A DNA stretch of 64,000 nt, from positions 1 through 64,000 of the forward strand of contig NZ_LQOY01000242.1 of the NCBI RefSeq assembly GCF_002101675.1. Reading direction: 5' to 3'. This DNA comes from Mycobacterium gordonae. GTDB taxonomy: Bacteria > Actinomycetota > Actinomycetes > Mycobacteriales > Mycobacteriaceae. The notes beneath the pieces were generated by a model. It saw only the letters and a list, made by a program, of their open reading frames with translations. It was not told where the DNA came from and ran no database searches. Shown piece after piece: positions 50,266-59,328 of the stretch (the first letter of the stretch is position 1; the number at the start of each line of letters is the position of its first letter). The translations under genes were made by a program, and so were the position numbers.

Positions 50266-50937
50266 CTATACAATCCCGAAGCCACGCAGGGCTTTTAAGC
50301 CGAACCACATCCCGAAAACCAGCCCGGCGACGACCACGATAGGACGGTCGTTGGCCTGCAACCAGCGCAGCACCCGGTCCAGCACGGAGCGTGACCGGTC
50401 GCCGAAAACCGCGGCCGCGCCGATGATGATCAGGTTGGCGCTGGCTGCCAGCAGCACGAAGGCGACGTACGTGGCCATCTTGGCGGGGTGCCCCAGGTCG
50501 GCGCTGCCGATCACGCCGATCGCCGCCAGGGTGAACACCCACGCTTTCACCGACACCGTGACGACACCCGCCCCAATGAAAAACGCCTTGGTGGGTGACG
50601 CCGACATCAGCATCGCCATCCACCTTGGTGGCGGTGCGTCTGGGTCTTCGTCGCTGAGCAGCTCTCGGGCGGCGGTGACGAGGAAAAGCAGCGCAACGAC
50701 CAGCAGAACGGTCGACACCACCCAGTGATTGGAGTGTTTCGAGTCGTCGCTACGGGTTCCCCAATGCAGGATGGTGCCGAAGATCAGGCCCTGCAGCAGC
50801 CTCGTGCCGACATGACCGGAGATCCAGGCGCCGGCGGCCCGGAGCCGCGACGGCGTGCCCAGGAGCATGATCGTGATCATGATTTCGATCGGTTCCAGTG
50901 CGCCGCCGAGAATCAGCGGAACGAGGCTGCTCCACAC
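50266..50937 (-). CDS. GAP-family membrane protein
   Basis: 223 residues from GTG 50937. It begins MWSSLVPLILGGALEPIEIMITIMLL and has about six membrane segments, the pattern of the mycobacterial GAP (GPL-addressing protein-like) family, proposed for surface lipid transport. It follows the arylsulfatase by two bases, so the two are probably one transcript. Specific cargo is not known. Confidence 0.78.
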   Translation of the reverse strand: MWSSLVPLILGGALEPIEIMITIMLLGTPSRLRAAGAWISGHVGTRLLQGLIFGTILHWGTRSDDSKHSNHWVVSTVLLVVALLFLVTAARELLSDEDPDAPPPRWMAMLMSASPTKAFFIGAGVVTVSVKAWVFTLAAIGVIGSADLGHPAKMATYVAFVLLAASANLIIIGAAAVFGDRSRSVLDRVLRWLQANDRPIVVVAGLVFGMWFGLKALRGFGIV

Positions 50938-50939
50938 CG

Positions 50940-53264
50940 CTACTGCGATCCCATCGCCGAGCGCATCTCCGCCTCGGCTAACGCTGCCGCAAGGTCCGCG
51001 GGCCGCGGGTCGATGACGGCTTCGACTCGATCGATACCCCCGGTGAACCGGAAGGCCCGCCCGTACGGCGCTACCGGTGACCCCGTATCGGTACCTACGT
51101 CCAGCGTTTCGCCGCTCATCGAGAAGCGGAACGGGACGGTTCGCTCGATGCGGCCATGGGCCACGTTGCGCTCGTCGACCAGCAGCGAAACCGTCGCCCC
51201 CTTCCCTAGTCCCCCGCCGTCGTAGTCGAACGAAACACCTATGACGGCAGGGCCTTCGGGTAGCGGCTCGACAGCGGTCACCGTGGTGACTTCATGCCCG
51301 AGGTAGTTGTAGGTGAACATCGGAACGCCGTACTGCAGATACAGGCTCCACCCGCCCATCGCGCCACCGAGACAGATCACCACTCCCTGTGCCCCTCCCG
51401 CCGGGATCGCCACGTGGGCCCGCAATCGAAACGACGTGCTGGTGTAGGTCAGCGTCGATGTCTCGGGGATCCGTACGTGACTGGGGTAATACGTGACAGA
51501 AGCGCGGTCGCCCAACAGGTTCGGCCGGTTGGCGGGCAGGGCCCGGGCCAGCGTGGCGTCGCTGAGGGGGTACACGTCGTACTTGCGCGCCTCGGAGTCG
51601 AAGACGGCCTGCAAGTCTCCCAACTTCTCGGGGTAGCGGACGGCGAGATCGACGCCCTGACTGAAGTCGTCGGCGAGGCTATAGAGCTCCCAGCGTTCGG
51701 TCTCACCGAACGGATGACGCCCGGTGCGCACCCACGGTAGCCGCCCGTGAAAGCATGACGCGATCCAGCCCTCGTGGTAGATCGCACGGTTCCCGAATAT
51801 TTCGAAATACTGTGTCGATCTCCGGCTTTCGGCATCCGGATGATCGAAGGAGTACTGCATGCTGACGCCTTCGACGGGTTTCTGTTCGACGCCGTTGACG
51901 CGCGCCGGCGGCTGAATGCCGGCCGCCTCCAAGATGGTCGGCATCACGTCGATGACGTGGTGAAACTGGCCGCGCTGTTCACCTCTGGCCGCGATCTTGC
52001 GCGGCCACGAAACCGCTAGCCCGTTGCGGGTGCCGCCGAAGTGGGAGGCGACCTGCTTCATCCACTGGAAGGGCGCGTCGAGCGCCCAGGCCCAGCCCAC
52101 GTTGTAGTGGTTTTCGCACCGCGCGGTGCCGAAGTCGTCCAGATGAGCGAGCAGCCACTCGGGATCTTCGGGCAGGCCGTTCTGGAACGACGGGGAACTC
52201 CACGCGCCGTGGACCGTCCCCTCCGCCGACGCGCCGTTGTCGCCGCAAATGTAGATGAACAGCGTGTTGTCCCACTGGTCCAGGTCGTCGATGGCGTCGA
52301 TGACCCGTCCGATCTGCGCGTCGGTGTGGGCCAGGAAGCCGGCGTACACCTCCATCAGACGACGGGCCACCGGCTTGTAGCGGTCTTCGTAGTCCGCCCA
52401 TGCGGGAATCTGTGATGGCCTCGGCGTCAGCCGCGTGCCGGGCGGGATGATTCCCAGCTCGATCTGGCGCTCATATATGCTCTGCCGCAACGCATCCCAG
52501 CCGTCGTCAAACTGTCCGGCGAACCGGTCGGACCACTCCGGCCACACCTGGTGGGGACTGTGCGTGGCGCCGGGAGCGAAGTAGAGGAAGAACGGCTTTC
52601 CGGGTGCCGAAGTCTGTTGACGCTGAATCCAGTCGATCGCCCGCTCGGCAAGATCTTCGGTCAGGTGGTAGTCGTCGCGGCCGAGATAAGGCTCGACCGG
52701 TGTGGTCTGGTCGAACAATGCCGGCTCGTACTGCGAGGTGTCGCCGCCGAGGAAGCCGTAGAAGCGTTCGAAGCCCAGCCCGGTGGGCCACCGGTCGAAT
52801 GGTCCGGTCGGGCCCAGCTCCCAGGTGGGAGTGAAGTGCGCCTTGCCGAACAACGCGGTGTTGTAGCCGTTGTGGCGCAGTATCTCCGCCACGGTGGCGG
52901 TACTTTGCGGTATGACGCTGTCGTAGCCCGGGAAGCCGTAGGCGATTTCGCAGATCGTGCCCATGTGGGCGCTGTGATGGTTGCGCCCGGTCAGCAGCGC
53001 GGCGCGGGTCGGCGAGCACAGCGCCGTGGTATGAAACTGGTTGTAGCGCAGCCCGTCTCGCGCGACACGGTCCAGGGCCGGGGTCGGCACCGGCCCGCCG
53101 AACGTGGCGGACGCCCCGAACCCGACGTCGTCGAGCAGGACCACCACGACGTTGGGAGCGCCTTGTGGTGGGTAGGTGATCGCCGGTTTGACCGGCGTCG
53201 AATCCGCCACCGACGGATTGATCACCCCGGCGAACGGCCCGGCTGTCCGCGGCAGGTCGACCAC
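50940..53264 (-). CDS. Arylsulfatase (AtsD-type)
   Basis: 774 residues. The modified Cys is in CSPTRAALLTGRNHH (C-x-P-x-R formylglycine motif). Metal-binding LLDDVGFGASATFGG, GKAHFTP and ICGDNGAS are clear. A C-terminal beta-rich extension (about 560-774) is typical of the long mycobacterial AtsD enzymes. GTG 53264 has an excellent AAGGAGG site. It would hydrolyse sulfate esters and needs a formylglycine-generating enzyme, not found here. It is upstream of the GAP gene. Confidence 0.9.
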   Translation of the reverse strand: MVDLPRTAGPFAGVINPSVADSTPVKPAITYPPQGAPNVVVVLLDDVGFGASATFGGPVPTPALDRVARDGLRYNQFHTTALCSPTRAALLTGRNHHSAHMGTICEIAYGFPGYDSVIPQSTATVAEILRHNGYNTALFGKAHFTPTWELGPTGPFDRWPTGLGFERFYGFLGGDTSQYEPALFDQTTPVEPYLGRDDYHLTEDLAERAIDWIQRQQTSAPGKPFFLYFAPGATHSPHQVWPEWSDRFAGQFDDGWDALRQSIYERQIELGIIPPGTRLTPRPSQIPAWADYEDRYKPVARRLMEVYAGFLAHTDAQIGRVIDAIDDLDQWDNTLFIYICGDNGASAEGTVHGAWSSPSFQNGLPEDPEWLLAHLDDFGTARCENHYNVGWAWALDAPFQWMKQVASHFGGTRNGLAVSWPRKIAARGEQRGQFHHVIDVMPTILEAAGIQPPARVNGVEQKPVEGVSMQYSFDHPDAESRRSTQYFEIFGNRAIYHEGWIASCFHGRLPWVRTGRHPFGETERWELYSLADDFSQGVDLAVRYPEKLGDLQAVFDSEARKYDVYPLSDATLARALPANRPNLLGDRASVTYYPSHVRIPETSTLTYTSTSFRLRAHVAIPAGGAQGVVICLGGAMGGWSLYLQYGVPMFTYNYLGHEVTTVTAVEPLPEGPAVIGVSFDYDGGGLGKGATVSLLVDERNVAHGRIERTVPFRFSMSGETLDVGTDTGSPVAPYGRAFRFTGGIDRVEAVIDPRPADLAAALAEAEMRSAMGSQ

Positions 53265-53348
53265 TGTGCCTCCTTATTGCCCGATGCCGTGGATAGTCTC
53301 ACGCGGCAGGCCGGACTCGGAGCGAATTCCGCTACGCCAAGGTGGTGA

Positions 53349-55187
53349 CTAATGCACGCCCAGGGTGCCGTCGAGGTACTGGGCCCGGCAGGCCACCCGC
53401 GCCAGTTTGCCGCTGGTGGTACGGGGAATGGCGCCGGCGGGCAGGAAACGCATGTCCGCGACGGACACTCCGTGCCGGGCGAGCACTGCCGCGCGGATGG
53501 CATCGATCGCGGGTTGCGGGTCGGCGCGGCTGGTGCCGGTGGCGCGTTCGGCAATCACGACCAGAGCCTGGCGGTCCTGCTGAGGCACCGCGAAGGCGGT
53601 GACATATCCCCGGCGCACCAGCGGCGACGCTTCGGCGACGGTGGCCTCGATGTCCTGTGGATAGTGGTTCTTGCCGTCGATCGTCACCAGGTCCGCCATC
53701 CGCCCGGTCACATAGAGCTCGCCGTCGAGGTATACGGCCAGGTCACCGGTGCGCAGCCAATCGCCGTCGACGTCGGCGCCGGCGGCATGGCTGCCGTCCT
53801 CGAGCGTCGCGCTCAACTTGGCGCGAAACGTCAGTCGGGTCTCCTGCGGCCTGCCCCAGTAACCGCGCCCGACGTTGTCGCCCTGCAGCCAAGGTTCGCC
53901 GATGTGCCCGTCCGGCAACTCGGCGCCCGTTTCGGGGTCGACGATCACCGCCCACAAGCTGCGGGCAACCTGACCGCACGACACCTGCGCGACGGCATTG
54001 GGCGCATCGGCCGGGACCGGAACCGCGCGGCCCGCGCCGAGGTGCTCGCGGTCGAGGTAGATGACCGACGTCTCGGCGGCGTGATCGATGGTGGCGATCA
54101 TCAGCGTCGCCTCGGCGATGCCGTAGGACGGCTTGAAAGCCGTGCGCGGCAGGGCGTACGGCGCGAACGCTTTGTTGAAGCTGGTCACCGCGTCGATGCT
54201 GACCGGCTCGGAACCGATGATCAGCACCACATTGGCGAGGTCGATCTCGTCGCCGGCCGCCGGTAGCCCGCGCTGTGCCGCCCACTCGTAGGCGAAGTTC
54301 GGTGCGGCGGTGACCACTTGGCCGATTCGCGAGCTCTCCGACAACGCCTGGATCCAGCGCAGCGGGCGGCGCACGAACGCCGTCGGCGACATCAGCGTGG
54401 TGTGGCCGCCGTACACGGTGGGGAAGCCGATCATCGACAGACCCATGTCGTGGTAGAGCGGCAGCCAGCTCACCCCGTGGGTGTTGCGGTTCAGCAGGTC
54501 GATCGACAGGATCATCTGCGTCAGATTGGTCGCCACCGCCCGGTGCGTGATCTCCACTCCGATGGGGGGGCGGGTCGCTCCGGAGGTGTACTGCAGGTAG
54601 GCAACGGCATCCATATCCAGTTCAACGGGGGCGAAGAGGCGCTCCGCCTCGTCGGGAATCTGGTCGATCACCAGGACCCGCAGCCGGTGCAGTTGCGGCA
54701 GGGTAGCCAGGAACTGCTCGATGGCGTCCTTGGCCGCTGCTGTGGTGAGGATGACGGTCGGTTGCGAATCGCGCAGCGCCGTGTCGAGGCGCTGCGCGTG
54801 GCCGGGCAGCTCGGGTGCGAACAACGGCACGGCGATGGCGCCGGCTTTGATCGCCGCGTAATAGCCGATGACCCAGTCGATGCTCTGCGGCGCCAGGATC
54901 GCCACCCGGTCACCGGGGCCCGCGACTTGCTGCACGTGCGCCGCCACGGCCCGCAAACGGACCCCGAACTCGGCCCAGCTGATCTCGTCGGCGTGGCCTT
55001 CGCCGGAGCCGCCGTAGTTCAGGAAGCGGTAGGCGGTGGTGTCGCCGACGTATCTGATGTTGCGGTCGATGAGCGAGATCAGCGTGGTGTCCGGCGGTAG
55101 GACGATGTTGCCTTCAGCGTCCAGGCAATCCTCGATCTGCAGCAGCCCCTCAGGCGCCGCGGGCGTCGACCCGGTACCGCGATTCAT
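53349..55187 (-). CDS. fadD31: Fatty acyl-AMP ligase (FadD31-type)
   Basis: 612 residues. FAAL rather than CoA ligase: VAYLQYTSGATRPPIGVEITHR, LPLYHDMGLSMIGFP, YGIAEATLMIAT, GEPWLQGDNVGRGYWG and the insertion-type ending GRMADLVTIDGKNHYPQDIE. It starts MNRGTGSTPAAPEG and is near the length of FadD31 (Rv1925). It activates a fatty acid as acyl-AMP for a polyketide synthase; no PKS gene is in the window. A perfect palindrome ACCGGCCGGT lies 19 bases before its start (55206-55215). Confidence 0.88.
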   Translation of the reverse strand: MNRGTGSTPAAPEGLLQIEDCLDAEGNIVLPPDTTLISLIDRNIRYVGDTTAYRFLNYGGSGEGHADEISWAEFGVRLRAVAAHVQQVAGPGDRVAILAPQSIDWVIGYYAAIKAGAIAVPLFAPELPGHAQRLDTALRDSQPTVILTTAAAKDAIEQFLATLPQLHRLRVLVIDQIPDEAERLFAPVELDMDAVAYLQYTSGATRPPIGVEITHRAVATNLTQMILSIDLLNRNTHGVSWLPLYHDMGLSMIGFPTVYGGHTTLMSPTAFVRRPLRWIQALSESSRIGQVVTAAPNFAYEWAAQRGLPAAGDEIDLANVVLIIGSEPVSIDAVTSFNKAFAPYALPRTAFKPSYGIAEATLMIATIDHAAETSVIYLDREHLGAGRAVPVPADAPNAVAQVSCGQVARSLWAVIVDPETGAELPDGHIGEPWLQGDNVGRGYWGRPQETRLTFRAKLSATLEDGSHAAGADVDGDWLRTGDLAVYLDGELYVTGRMADLVTIDGKNHYPQDIEATVAEASPLVRRGYVTAFAVPQQDRQALVVIAERATGTSRADPQPAIDAIRAAVLARHGVSVADMRFLPAGAIPRTTSGKLARVACRAQYLDGTLGVH

Positions 55188-55384
55188 GCGCGCATTCTAT
55201 AAACGACCGGCCGGTGGTTCGGGCAACTGTGGTGTGGTGGCGGCCACGTCCCAGTGGGCATCCGCGATTTGCCGCGAAACTGCTTGCGATTCAGCGCTTT
55301 TTCACCTTCCGTGGCGCTCCCGGGCAGTGGTAGTTTGATGGTCCCGTCCGTCCATGTGGAGGATTCCATGCGGAAGGAGCTTTT

Positions 55385-56224
55385 GTGAGCACTGCAGCCG
55401 AACGTGCCGCTCAGCTTGCGCTGGTTTCCCGGCTTAAGACGATTTATCCCGAGGTATCGGAATGGCCGGCCCCGGACGAGATCACCCACGACCACTGGCT
55501 GGCTTATATGAAGACCAGCCACGACGTGGGCGGAGAATTCGACTACCCGCACTCGTACGAGAACAAAGAAGAAGAGCAGTGGGAATTGATGACCTACGTG
55601 CTGTGCGAAGTTCTCGGTTGGCGCGGCATCTGGGTGTCCGAGGAGCGGCGGCGGCTGGCCAACGTCGACGTGGGGCGGGCGGTCTACCTCGGACTGCCCT
55701 ACTACAGCCGCTGGCTGTGGTCGGTGGGACGGCTGCTCATTGAAAAGAAGCACATCACGTGGGGCGAGCTGACCGCTCGGCTGGCCGAGGTGCAGGACCG
55801 GTATGCCGGCGGGTTGCAGGGTCGCCGTCCCGATGCGCAGCCGAAGTTCGAAGGGGACGGCTCCGCCGTCCAACGCAACGAACATCACCTCGCCGCCGTC
55901 GGTATCGGTGACCCGCAGCGGTTCGCCGGCCAAGCCGGAAAGGCCAAGTTCGACGTCGGCGATCGGGTCAGGGTGCGCGAGTTACCGGCGATGTTCTACA
56001 CCCGCACGCCCGAGTACGTGCGCGGCGCGGAGGGGATCATCGCCGAGGTCACGTACGAGAGCCCCGCCCCCGAGGACGAAGCCTGGGACCGCGAGGACGC
56101 CAGGCCCGAGTGGTTCTACATCGTGCGGTTCAACCAGTCGCAGCTCTGGGACAACTACACCGGGCCGCCGAACGACACCCTGCAGACCGAGATCCCCGAG
56201 CGCTGGCTGCAAGCCGTCGATTGA
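55385..56224 (+). CDS. Nitrile hydratase / thiocyanate hydrolase beta-type subunit
   Basis: 279 residues. The N-terminal half (PEVSEWPAPDEITHDHWLAYM, DVGGEFDYPHSY, EEEQWELMTYVLCEVLGWRGIW) and the C-terminal SH3-like barrel (KFDVGDRVRVRELPAMFYTRTPEYVRGAEGIIAEVTYE, WFYIVRFNQSQLWDNYTG) are those of NHase beta chains. It is the first of three genes. The start is GTG 55385, with AAGGAG about eight bases upstream. It would pair with the alpha subunit that follows. Which compound is used is not known. Confidence 0.8.
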   Translation: MSTAAERAAQLALVSRLKTIYPEVSEWPAPDEITHDHWLAYMKTSHDVGGEFDYPHSYENKEEEQWELMTYVLCEVLGWRGIWVSEERRRLANVDVGRAVYLGLPYYSRWLWSVGRLLIEKKHITWGELTARLAEVQDRYAGGLQGRRPDAQPKFEGDGSAVQRNEHHLAAVGIGDPQRFAGQAGKAKFDVGDRVRVRELPAMFYTRTPEYVRGAEGIIAEVTYESPAPEDEAWDREDARPEWFYIVRFNQSQLWDNYTGPPNDTLQTEIPERWLQAVD

Positions 56225-56234
56225 GAGAAGCGTG

Positions 56235-56936
56235 ATGACCACCCACGAGCACCAGCACGAGCGCACGGTAAAGCCGATGGTCGACGAGATCACCGACTTC
56301 GAAGTTCTGGAGATCGCGCTGCGGGAATTGTGTATCGAGAAGGGCTTGTTCACCCCGCAAGAGCATCGCGTCTTCACGGAGTACGCCGAACAGATCGGTC
56401 CCACACCCGCGTCCCGACTGGTGGCCAAGGCCTGGCTGGACCCCGCCTTCAAAGATCTGGCGGTGACCGACGCGGTGGCTGCGGCCAAGGAGGTCGGCGT
56501 CGACTGGTTGGACCCAACCGGCTTCGGCACCCCCAGCGACTTCGTCGCATTCAAGATCCTCGAGGACACGCCCACACTGCATCACGTGATCGTCTGCGCG
56601 CTGTGCTCCTGCTACCCGCGCCCGATCCTGGGCAACTCCCCCGAGTGGTACCGGACACCCAACTACCGCCGTCGCCTCGTGCGCTGGCCGCGGCAGGTGC
56701 TTTCGGAGTTCGGCCTCACGCTGCCTGATGACGTCGAGGTCCGCGTGGAGGACTCGAATCAGAAGCACCGCTTCATGGTGATGCCGTTGCGTCCGGAGGG
56801 CACCGACGGCTGGACCGAGGACCAACTCGCCGAAATCATCACCCGCGACTGCCTGATCGGCGTTGCGCTGCCCCAACCGGGGGTGACCAACAACGTCACG
56901 CCGTTGGTGCGCCGGGCCGTCCGACCGATCGGGTGA
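56235..56936 (+). CDS. Nitrile hydratase / thiocyanate hydrolase alpha-type (metal) subunit
   Basis: 233 residues from ATG 56235. The metal-claw motif reads VCALCSCYPRP in the centre: Cys-x-x-Cys-Ser-Cys is intact, but the residue after the first Cys is Ala, whereas Co-type nitrile hydratases usually have Thr and Fe-type Ser. After it, PILGNSPEWYRTPNYRRRLVRWPRQVL and the C-terminal EIITRDCLIGVALP are typical. An NHase-type metal centre with oxidised cysteines is expected; the metal cannot be told. It starts 11 bases after the beta gene and ends five bases before the third subunit. Confidence 0.82.
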   Translation: MTTHEHQHERTVKPMVDEITDFEVLEIALRELCIEKGLFTPQEHRVFTEYAEQIGPTPASRLVAKAWLDPAFKDLAVTDAVAAAKEVGVDWLDPTGFGTPSDFVAFKILEDTPTLHHVIVCALCSCYPRPILGNSPEWYRTPNYRRRLVRWPRQVLSEFGLTLPDDVEVRVEDSNQKHRFMVMPLRPEGTDGWTEDQLAEIITRDCLIGVALPQPGVTNNVTPLVRRAVRPIG

Positions 56937-56940
56937 CCCC

Positions 56941-57330
56941 ATGACAGACGCAATCTCACAGCCATCAAGCGACTTCGCCGTTCTCAACGAGATCGCGGAG
57001 CACCGACAGACCTGGCCGATCGTGGCAGCCAAGTACGGTGTCGAAAACCCATTGCCGCCATGGAAGACCAGCCTGGACGGCTTGTGTGACGTGCTGGACC
57101 GGGCATGCAGTGCCGATGGACGGTCCGCGTTGACGTTCCAAGAACGCCGTGACGAAGAAGACGAGCTTTCGGCCAACCGCTACGCCGGATTGCCGTTCCC
57201 GGAAAATCAATTGGTCGCCCTGGCCCACTCGCTGCTCGCCCGGGGCATCATCAGCGAAGACGAATTGCGCCATCGGCTGAAGACCGTCCGGTCCCGCCTC
57301 GAGGCCGGATCCGGCCGGCCCCGAAACTAG
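56941..57330 (+). CDS. Third small subunit/accessory protein of the nitrile hydratase-like set
   Basis: 129 residues. It has NPLPPWKTSLDGLCDVLDRACS, then RRDEEDELSANRYAGLPFPENQLVALAHSLLARGIISEDELRHRL. The last part is like the N-terminal domain of NHase beta chains and of small NHase accessory proteins. Thiocyanate hydrolases have three different subunits, so it may be a structural subunit; it could instead be an activator for metal loading. It is translationally close to the alpha gene. Confidence 0.65.
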   Translation: MTDAISQPSSDFAVLNEIAEHRQTWPIVAAKYGVENPLPPWKTSLDGLCDVLDRACSADGRSALTFQERRDEEDELSANRYAGLPFPENQLVALAHSLLARGIISEDELRHRLKTVRSRLEAGSGRPRN

Positions 57331-57435
57331 GAAACCCGCCGCCGACACGCTAGATTCGGCGGCGGCCAAGCGACGGCCTTCGAGTGAGCGGACGCTCGTC
57401 TACATCCATGTCCGGCATCGACCGCAGGAGTACGC

Positions 57436-57810
57436 GTGGACGCAGGCGACCACCCTGTCATCAGCCGCCAGGCCGCACTCGATCGGGTGTACGCCTACCG
57501 GGAACGCTGCCGCGCCCGACCCACTGCGGTGCGCGCGGCGCTCGCCGTTCTCGGAGGCGTGCTGTTCATCGTGTCGATCCCACTGGTTGTGTTGCTTCCC
57601 GAGGCGGGCATCCCCGCACTGCTTGTCGCCCTGCGTCTGATGGCGGTCGAATTCCACTGGGCAGCAAACGGATACGCGTGGACCGATTGGCGCTTCTCGC
57701 AATTGCTCCATTGGTTTCACGGCCGGTCGCGACTTGCTCGGTGGACGATCATGGCCGCCCTGCTGCTGGCCGCGGCGGCCCTGGTGTGGTTGCTGATCGA
57801 GGAGTTGTGA
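57436..57810 (+). CDS. Small PGPGW-like membrane protein
   Basis: 124 residues from GTG 57436, with GCAGGAG upstream. Three hydrophobic segments: RAALAVLGGVLFIVSIPLVV, PEAGIPALLVALRLMAV and RWTIMAALLLAAAALVWLLI. The charge-rich loop between them (WAANGYAWTDWRFSQLLHWF) resembles small TIGR02611/PGPGW-type mycobacterial membrane proteins. It is 10 bases before the AtoE-like gene and 105 bases after the nitrile hydratase-like set. Function unknown. Confidence 0.6.
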   Translation: MDAGDHPVISRQAALDRVYAYRERCRARPTAVRAALAVLGGVLFIVSIPLVVLLPEAGIPALLVALRLMAVEFHWAANGYAWTDWRFSQLLHWFHGRSRLARWTIMAALLLAAAALVWLLIEEL

Positions 57811-57820
57811 GTAGGCGGAG

Positions 57821-59230
57821 ATGACCACCGAAGAGGCCCCCGAGGTCAGGTCGCGCGGGTTCCTGCAGCGACTGACCGCTGTGTGCGTGCGCTACGTCGA
57901 ACGCTTCATGCCGGACCCCTACCTGTTCGCGGTCATCCTCACCATCGTCGTGGCCGCGTTGGTCGCGTTACTTGTCCGCGGCGCGACCCCTGGCGGCATG
58001 GTCAAAGCCTGGTACGGCGGAGTCTGGGGATCACAGAACATCTTCACGTTCGCGTTCCAGATGGTGCTGATCCTGGTCACCGGCTACACCCTGGCCGAGG
58101 CGCCCGTGATCAAGCGGGCCATCGTGTCCATCGCCGGCAGGCCCAAGAACCAGGTGCAGGGTGCGCTGCTGTGCTTCGGCGTCAGCGCGGCGTTGTCGTT
58201 GCTGAACTGGGGACTGGGTCTGGTGGCCGGCGCCCTGGTGGCCCGTCAGGTCGCAAGGCGAATGCCCACAACGCATTTCGGCTACCTCATCGCGGCCGCA
58301 TTCATGGGGTTCATCGTCTGGACACAGGGCTTATCGTCGTCGATCGCGCTGGCGAACACCGATCCGGGCAGCCCGATCAACGTGATCCACAAGATGACCG
58401 GGCACGACGTCGGGCTTTCGCTGACGATATTCCAGCCCTACAGCTGGGTGGCCGTCGTTGTGATACTCGTGTTGCTCGCCACGGCGATCCGGCGGATGGA
58501 ACCGTCACACTCGCTGGCGCCGGATCCGGCGATCTTCGCCGAGGACGAGCCCGTCGGGACCGCCGTCGCCGCACGGCGCACCTTCGCCGAGTGGCTCGAA
58601 GATTTGTGGATTCTCAACGTCCTGGTGTTCGCCGCGGGACTGGCCTACTTCTGGCTGAGCGGATTCGCGCTCAACATCTCCTCCATGGTGATGTTGTTCA
58701 CCGTCACCGGCGCGCTGCTGCATCGCACGCCGATACGGTTCATCCGCGCGTTCTCCGGAGCCGCGAAGGTGTCGGGGCCGCTGCTGCTGCAGTATCCGCT
58801 GTACGGCGGGATAGTCGGGTTATTGGCTTATCTGCCAACGCAATCGGGCAAGGCGCTGGAGACGGTGCTGGCGCAGGCGTTGGTGACCGGCACCAATCAG
58901 TACACGCTGCCGTTTCTGACATTTCTGGGTTCGGTCGTCATCTCGCTGTTCGTGCCGTCGGGCGGTGGACACTGGGCGGTGCAGGGGCCAGTTGCGGTGG
59001 ACTCGGCGCTCGCGCTCGGGCAGCGTTCCCCCGCGTACCTCGGGCTGATCTCCATGGCCGTCGCGGTCGGTGAAGCCGTCGCGAACATGATCCAGCCCTT
59101 CTGGCTGCTGCCCCTGCTGGCCATCGCTCGGCTCAATGTCCGCCAAGTAATGGGATTCACGGTGATCGCATTCCTGATCGGGCTCCTCGTGTCCGGCGCC
59201 GCCGTCCTCGTCGCCCCACACGTGCTCTGA
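57821..59230 (+). CDS. Short-chain fatty acid transporter (AtoE family)
   Basis: 469 residues, 12 or so membrane spans. AtoE family marks: ERFMPDPYLFAVILTIVVAAL, then GFQM-like FQMVLILVTGYTLAEAPV, LNWGLGLVAGALVARQVARR and SVVISLFVPSGGGHWAVQGP. It is thought to take up acetoacetate or short-chain fatty acids. It lies behind the nitrile hydratase-like set and a small membrane protein; it might carry the acid product, or be independent. A large hairpin follows its stop. Confidence 0.88.
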   Translation: MTTEEAPEVRSRGFLQRLTAVCVRYVERFMPDPYLFAVILTIVVAALVALLVRGATPGGMVKAWYGGVWGSQNIFTFAFQMVLILVTGYTLAEAPVIKRAIVSIAGRPKNQVQGALLCFGVSAALSLLNWGLGLVAGALVARQVARRMPTTHFGYLIAAAFMGFIVWTQGLSSSIALANTDPGSPINVIHKMTGHDVGLSLTIFQPYSWVAVVVILVLLATAIRRMEPSHSLAPDPAIFAEDEPVGTAVAARRTFAEWLEDLWILNVLVFAAGLAYFWLSGFALNISSMVMLFTVTGALLHRTPIRFIRAFSGAAKVSGPLLLQYPLYGGIVGLLAYLPTQSGKALETVLAQALVTGTNQYTLPFLTFLGSVVISLFVPSGGGHWAVQGPVAVDSALALGQRSPAYLGLISMAVAVGEAVANMIQPFWLLPLLAIARLNVRQVMGFTVIAFLIGLLVSGAAVLVAPHVL

Positions 59231-59257
59231 AAGTCGGGGCGGCTTTCTAACGGCGGC

Positions 59258-59317
59258 GCGAGGGTGCACGAAATGCCGGTGTCGACGGCGTGTCGACGTA
59301 CCGGAGCGCACCCTCGC
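59258..59317. terminator. Large intergenic hairpin between two converging genes
   Basis: GCGAGGGTGC (59258-59267) pairs perfectly with GCACCCTCGC (59308-59317). Inside, CCGGTGTCGAC (59276-59286) pairs with GTCGACGTACCGG (59292-59304) apart from one bulge. It sits between the atoE-like stop and the lipD stop, so it is a likely two-way terminator. There is no run of T, as usual in mycobacteria. Confidence 0.6.
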
Positions 59318-59328
59318 AGGGTGGTGAG

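Noticed and set aside
55206..55215. ACCGGCCGGT palindrome before fadD31 as an operator
   Set aside because: GC-rich 10-base palindromes are frequent in this kind of genome; nothing else supports it.
57883..59073. 396-codon plus-strand frame inside the AtoE-like gene
   Set aside because: Out of frame with a membrane protein that has clear family motifs; Arg-rich shadow.
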